From positions 1 through 48,339 of the forward strand of contig JAAYVR010000210.1 in NCBI GenBank assembly GCA_012517065.1: a DNA stretch of 48,339 nt. Reading direction: 5' to 3'. The stretch comes from Verrucomicrobiota bacterium (GTDB lineage: Bacteria > Verrucomicrobiota > Verrucomicrobiia > Limisphaerales > J093). The notes beneath the pieces were generated by a model. The model did not search any database. It worked only from the letters and a program-made list of their open reading frames with translations, and had not been told where the DNA came from. Positions 46,911 to 48,339 of this stretch are shown here, piece after piece; position 1 is the stretch's first letter, and each line of letters begins with the position of its first letter. The translations under genes and the position numbers were made by a program.

Positions 46911-47111
46911 GCCGTCTCTTTTCAATTGCCACGCAGCATAAATGCATACGTCTGTCGGCCGGATTTCCCCCCCCCGCAGCGAGGTATCCGACCACTGAGC
47001 TGGGAATCTCATGAGCCTCACCCCCGGATGCATAGATTCTCAGCGAGGTGAGATTACCGAGCCAATAAAACCCAAAACCCGTCCAGTGCATGCGGGATTG
47101 GCCCCGCTGCA
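46911..47111. repeat. repeat-rich gap between convergent genes
   Basis: Holds a run of nine C (46967-46975), a 9-nt direct repeat CAGCGAGGT (46977-46985 and 47041-47049), and inverted pairs AATCTCA/TGAGATT (47005-47011, 47049-47055) and CTCACC/GGTGAG (47017-47022, 47047-47052) that are mutually exclusive. This may be a bidirectional transcription end or a dispersed intergenic element. Confidence 0.5.
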
Positions 47112-47834
47112 TCAAGCGCCAACGTCCAATGCGCTCGCCGCTACGGCATCCAAGACAATCGTCACCGCCGGATGCGATTGCAGCCATGAAGCCGGGCAAT
47201 CCGGACCACGAGGGCCGCGCACCATGGCCTTCACTGCCGCAGCCTTGTGCGCGCCATATGCCAAAACCATAATCCGCCGCGCATCAAGGATCGTTTTCAT
47301 TCCGACGGTGGCTCCTTTATCCGGAGCGTATCGGCCCCCGAACCAAAGTCGGTTCGCCTCGACTGATACCGGGTCCAAATCCACGATCCGCGCCACCGAA
47401 TCCTCTGTGCTGCCCGGTTCATTGAAGCCAAGGTGACCGTTCTCCCCCAAGCCAAGCACTAGCACATCCAAGCCGCCAGCGCGCTCGATCCGCGCCTCGT
47501 GCGCTTTGACACTCGACTCGGCCTCTGATACGGCAGAACTCACCCACGCGTATTGATCGAGTGGCACTCCCCAAGGTTCGACTGCCGACCGCCTGATAAG
47601 GTTCGCGCAGTTCAACGGCTCATCCGGCGGCACACCAACGTACTCGTCAAGGGCGAACAAGTGCAAATGACTCAGTGGCAACCGCCGCGCAGCGATCAAT
47701 CGGTAAAGCTCAAGCGGCGTGTTGCCTCCGGGCAGCATGACGTTGCGCACACCGGGTGTCTGCACCCAGTCAACCAACAACTCTGCCGCTGTGGCATTCG
47801 CCGATCTCGCATCCGGATGAATTGAAAGTTTCAT
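47112..47834 (-). CDS. nagB: glucosamine-6-phosphate deaminase/isomerase family protein
   Basis: NagB converts glucosamine 6-phosphate to fructose 6-phosphate and ammonia. The 240-residue protein has the phosphate loop MLPGGNTPLELY, the catalytic FALDEYVGV, and GLGENGHLGFNEPGS containing the active-site His and Glu. 6-Phosphogluconolactonase belongs to the same superfamily, but LDEY and GHLGFNEP point to the deaminase. It is convergent with the ROK-oxidoreductase pair. The start at 47834 is an ATG. Confidence 0.88.
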   Translation of the reverse strand: MKLSIHPDARSANATAAELLVDWVQTPGVRNVMLPGGNTPLELYRLIAARRLPLSHLHLFALDEYVGVPPDEPLNCANLIRRSAVEPWGVPLDQYAWVSSAVSEAESSVKAHEARIERAGGLDVLVLGLGENGHLGFNEPGSTEDSVARIVDLDPVSVEANRLWFGGRYAPDKGATVGMKTILDARRIMVLAYGAHKAAAVKAMVRGPRGPDCPASWLQSHPAVTIVLDAVAASALDVGA

Positions 47835-48339
47835 GGGCTGACCTGCGTGGCCTTGTCATCACAAAGCCGGACAAAAAACGTCAATCTTCTTTTGGCGCCA
47901 GCAACACGCGCCTGAACTCCGCGAGCTCTTGGCCCGTCGCTGCACGCCGATGGTGTCCAAACGCAAAACCATGGTCAACAGGTTCCATAGCCCGTGCTGG
48001 TCCTTTCCCGGTTGCGCCCAAACCTACCTTGAACTGCTCCTGCACGCCCCTCAAACCCCGCACCGTGAGACCGCAAATATCGTGTCTGTCACTCTATTTG
48101 TTCCGCCCGCGCCAACCCCCACCAACTGCACTCGCCCATCATCGTAAACTCCACTCATGACGCCACAATGCCCGCCCAGCCCGGCCCAGCCCAACTCGGC
48201 CGCCACAATATCGTGTCTGTCACTCTATTTGTTCCGCCACCGCAAAACCCCTGCTGACCCCTCACAACAGTCCCCGGAAACTTCACCTCTAACGCAACAA
48301 TGCCTATTCAGCCGGGATAAACACCCCTCCCACTGCGCA
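47835..48339. other. gene-free right end with dispersed repeats
   Basis: No protein-like frame is convincing. A short minus frame at 47881-48063 looks random. The region carries the two 32-bp repeats described separately and is otherwise C-rich and featureless. Confidence 0.6.
48076..48238. repeat. two identical 32-bp direct repeats
   Basis: The sequence beginning AATATCGTGTCTGTCACTC occurs at 48076-48107 and 48207-48238, ending TTTGTTCCGCC, 131 bp apart. Its core TGTCTGTCACTCTATT is close to the CCTGTCACTCTATT at 351-365 at the other end of the window. Confidence 0.85.

Noticed and set aside
47847-47890. Promoter for nagB
   Set aside because: A TTGACG is present upstream, but no convincing -10 lies at the right distance.
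47881-48063. 60-residue minus frame upstream of nagB
   Set aside because: No family resemblance or plausible start context; it is adjacent to repeats and probably random.

Overview
The window reads as a chromosomal piece of a Verrucomicrobia-type bacterium (Limisphaerales/Pedosphaera-like). That is an inference from three things: the prepilin-like protein with a [18 protein letters not shown] start and a C-terminal ADGH motif; low-complexity Ala/Pro/Lys tails on many ribosomal proteins; and intergenic palindromic repeats of a kind I associate with this phylum. The DNA is GC-rich by eye.

Layout. Bases 1-735 are gene-free: a 104-bp tandem repeat with a perfect hairpin, scattered copies of a CCTGTC-type motif, and an inverted repeat. 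Bases 736-32178 are one minus-strand block holding most of the translation and transcription core. In transcription order it is tRNA-Thr, tuf, tRNA-Trp, tRNA-Ser, secE, nusG, rplK-rplA-rplJ-rplL, rpoB-rpoC, rpsL-rpsG-fusA, rpsJ through rplO, secY, map, infA, rpmJ, rpsM-rpsK-rpsD-rpoA-rplQ. The E. coli tufB, secE-nusG, rif, str, S10, spc and alpha operons are thus fused in order. tuf sits at the front instead of behind fusA, and rpmD, adk and rpmG are missing from their usual places. A strong sigma70-like promoter lies upstream of tRNA-Thr and a second upstream of rpsL. Stable stem-loops flank rplL.

Bases 32553-32960 hold a small unassigned gene. Bases 33239-41410 hold a seven-gene minus-strand operon with its own promoter (perfect TTGACA). 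It encodes a secreted von Willebrand A protein, a PspA/IM30-like protein, a membrane-anchored NitT/TauT-type binding protein fused to an OmpA-like peptidoglycan-binding domain, an ABC permease, an ABC ATPase, a membrane coiled-coil protein and an AAA ATPase. This cluster is the best candidate in the window for an under-described system. My reading is an envelope-stress or envelope-anchored transport machine whose substrate is unknown.

Bases 41732-47834 hold a PQQ-like beta-propeller protein, a truncated vapC toxin remnant, the prepilin-like protein, a ROK kinase translationally coupled to a Gfo/Idh/MocA oxidoreductase, and a convergent nagB-type gene. The last three suggest sugar or amino-sugar use. 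The right end (47835-48339) is gene-free and carries two identical 32-bp repeats related to the motif at the left end.
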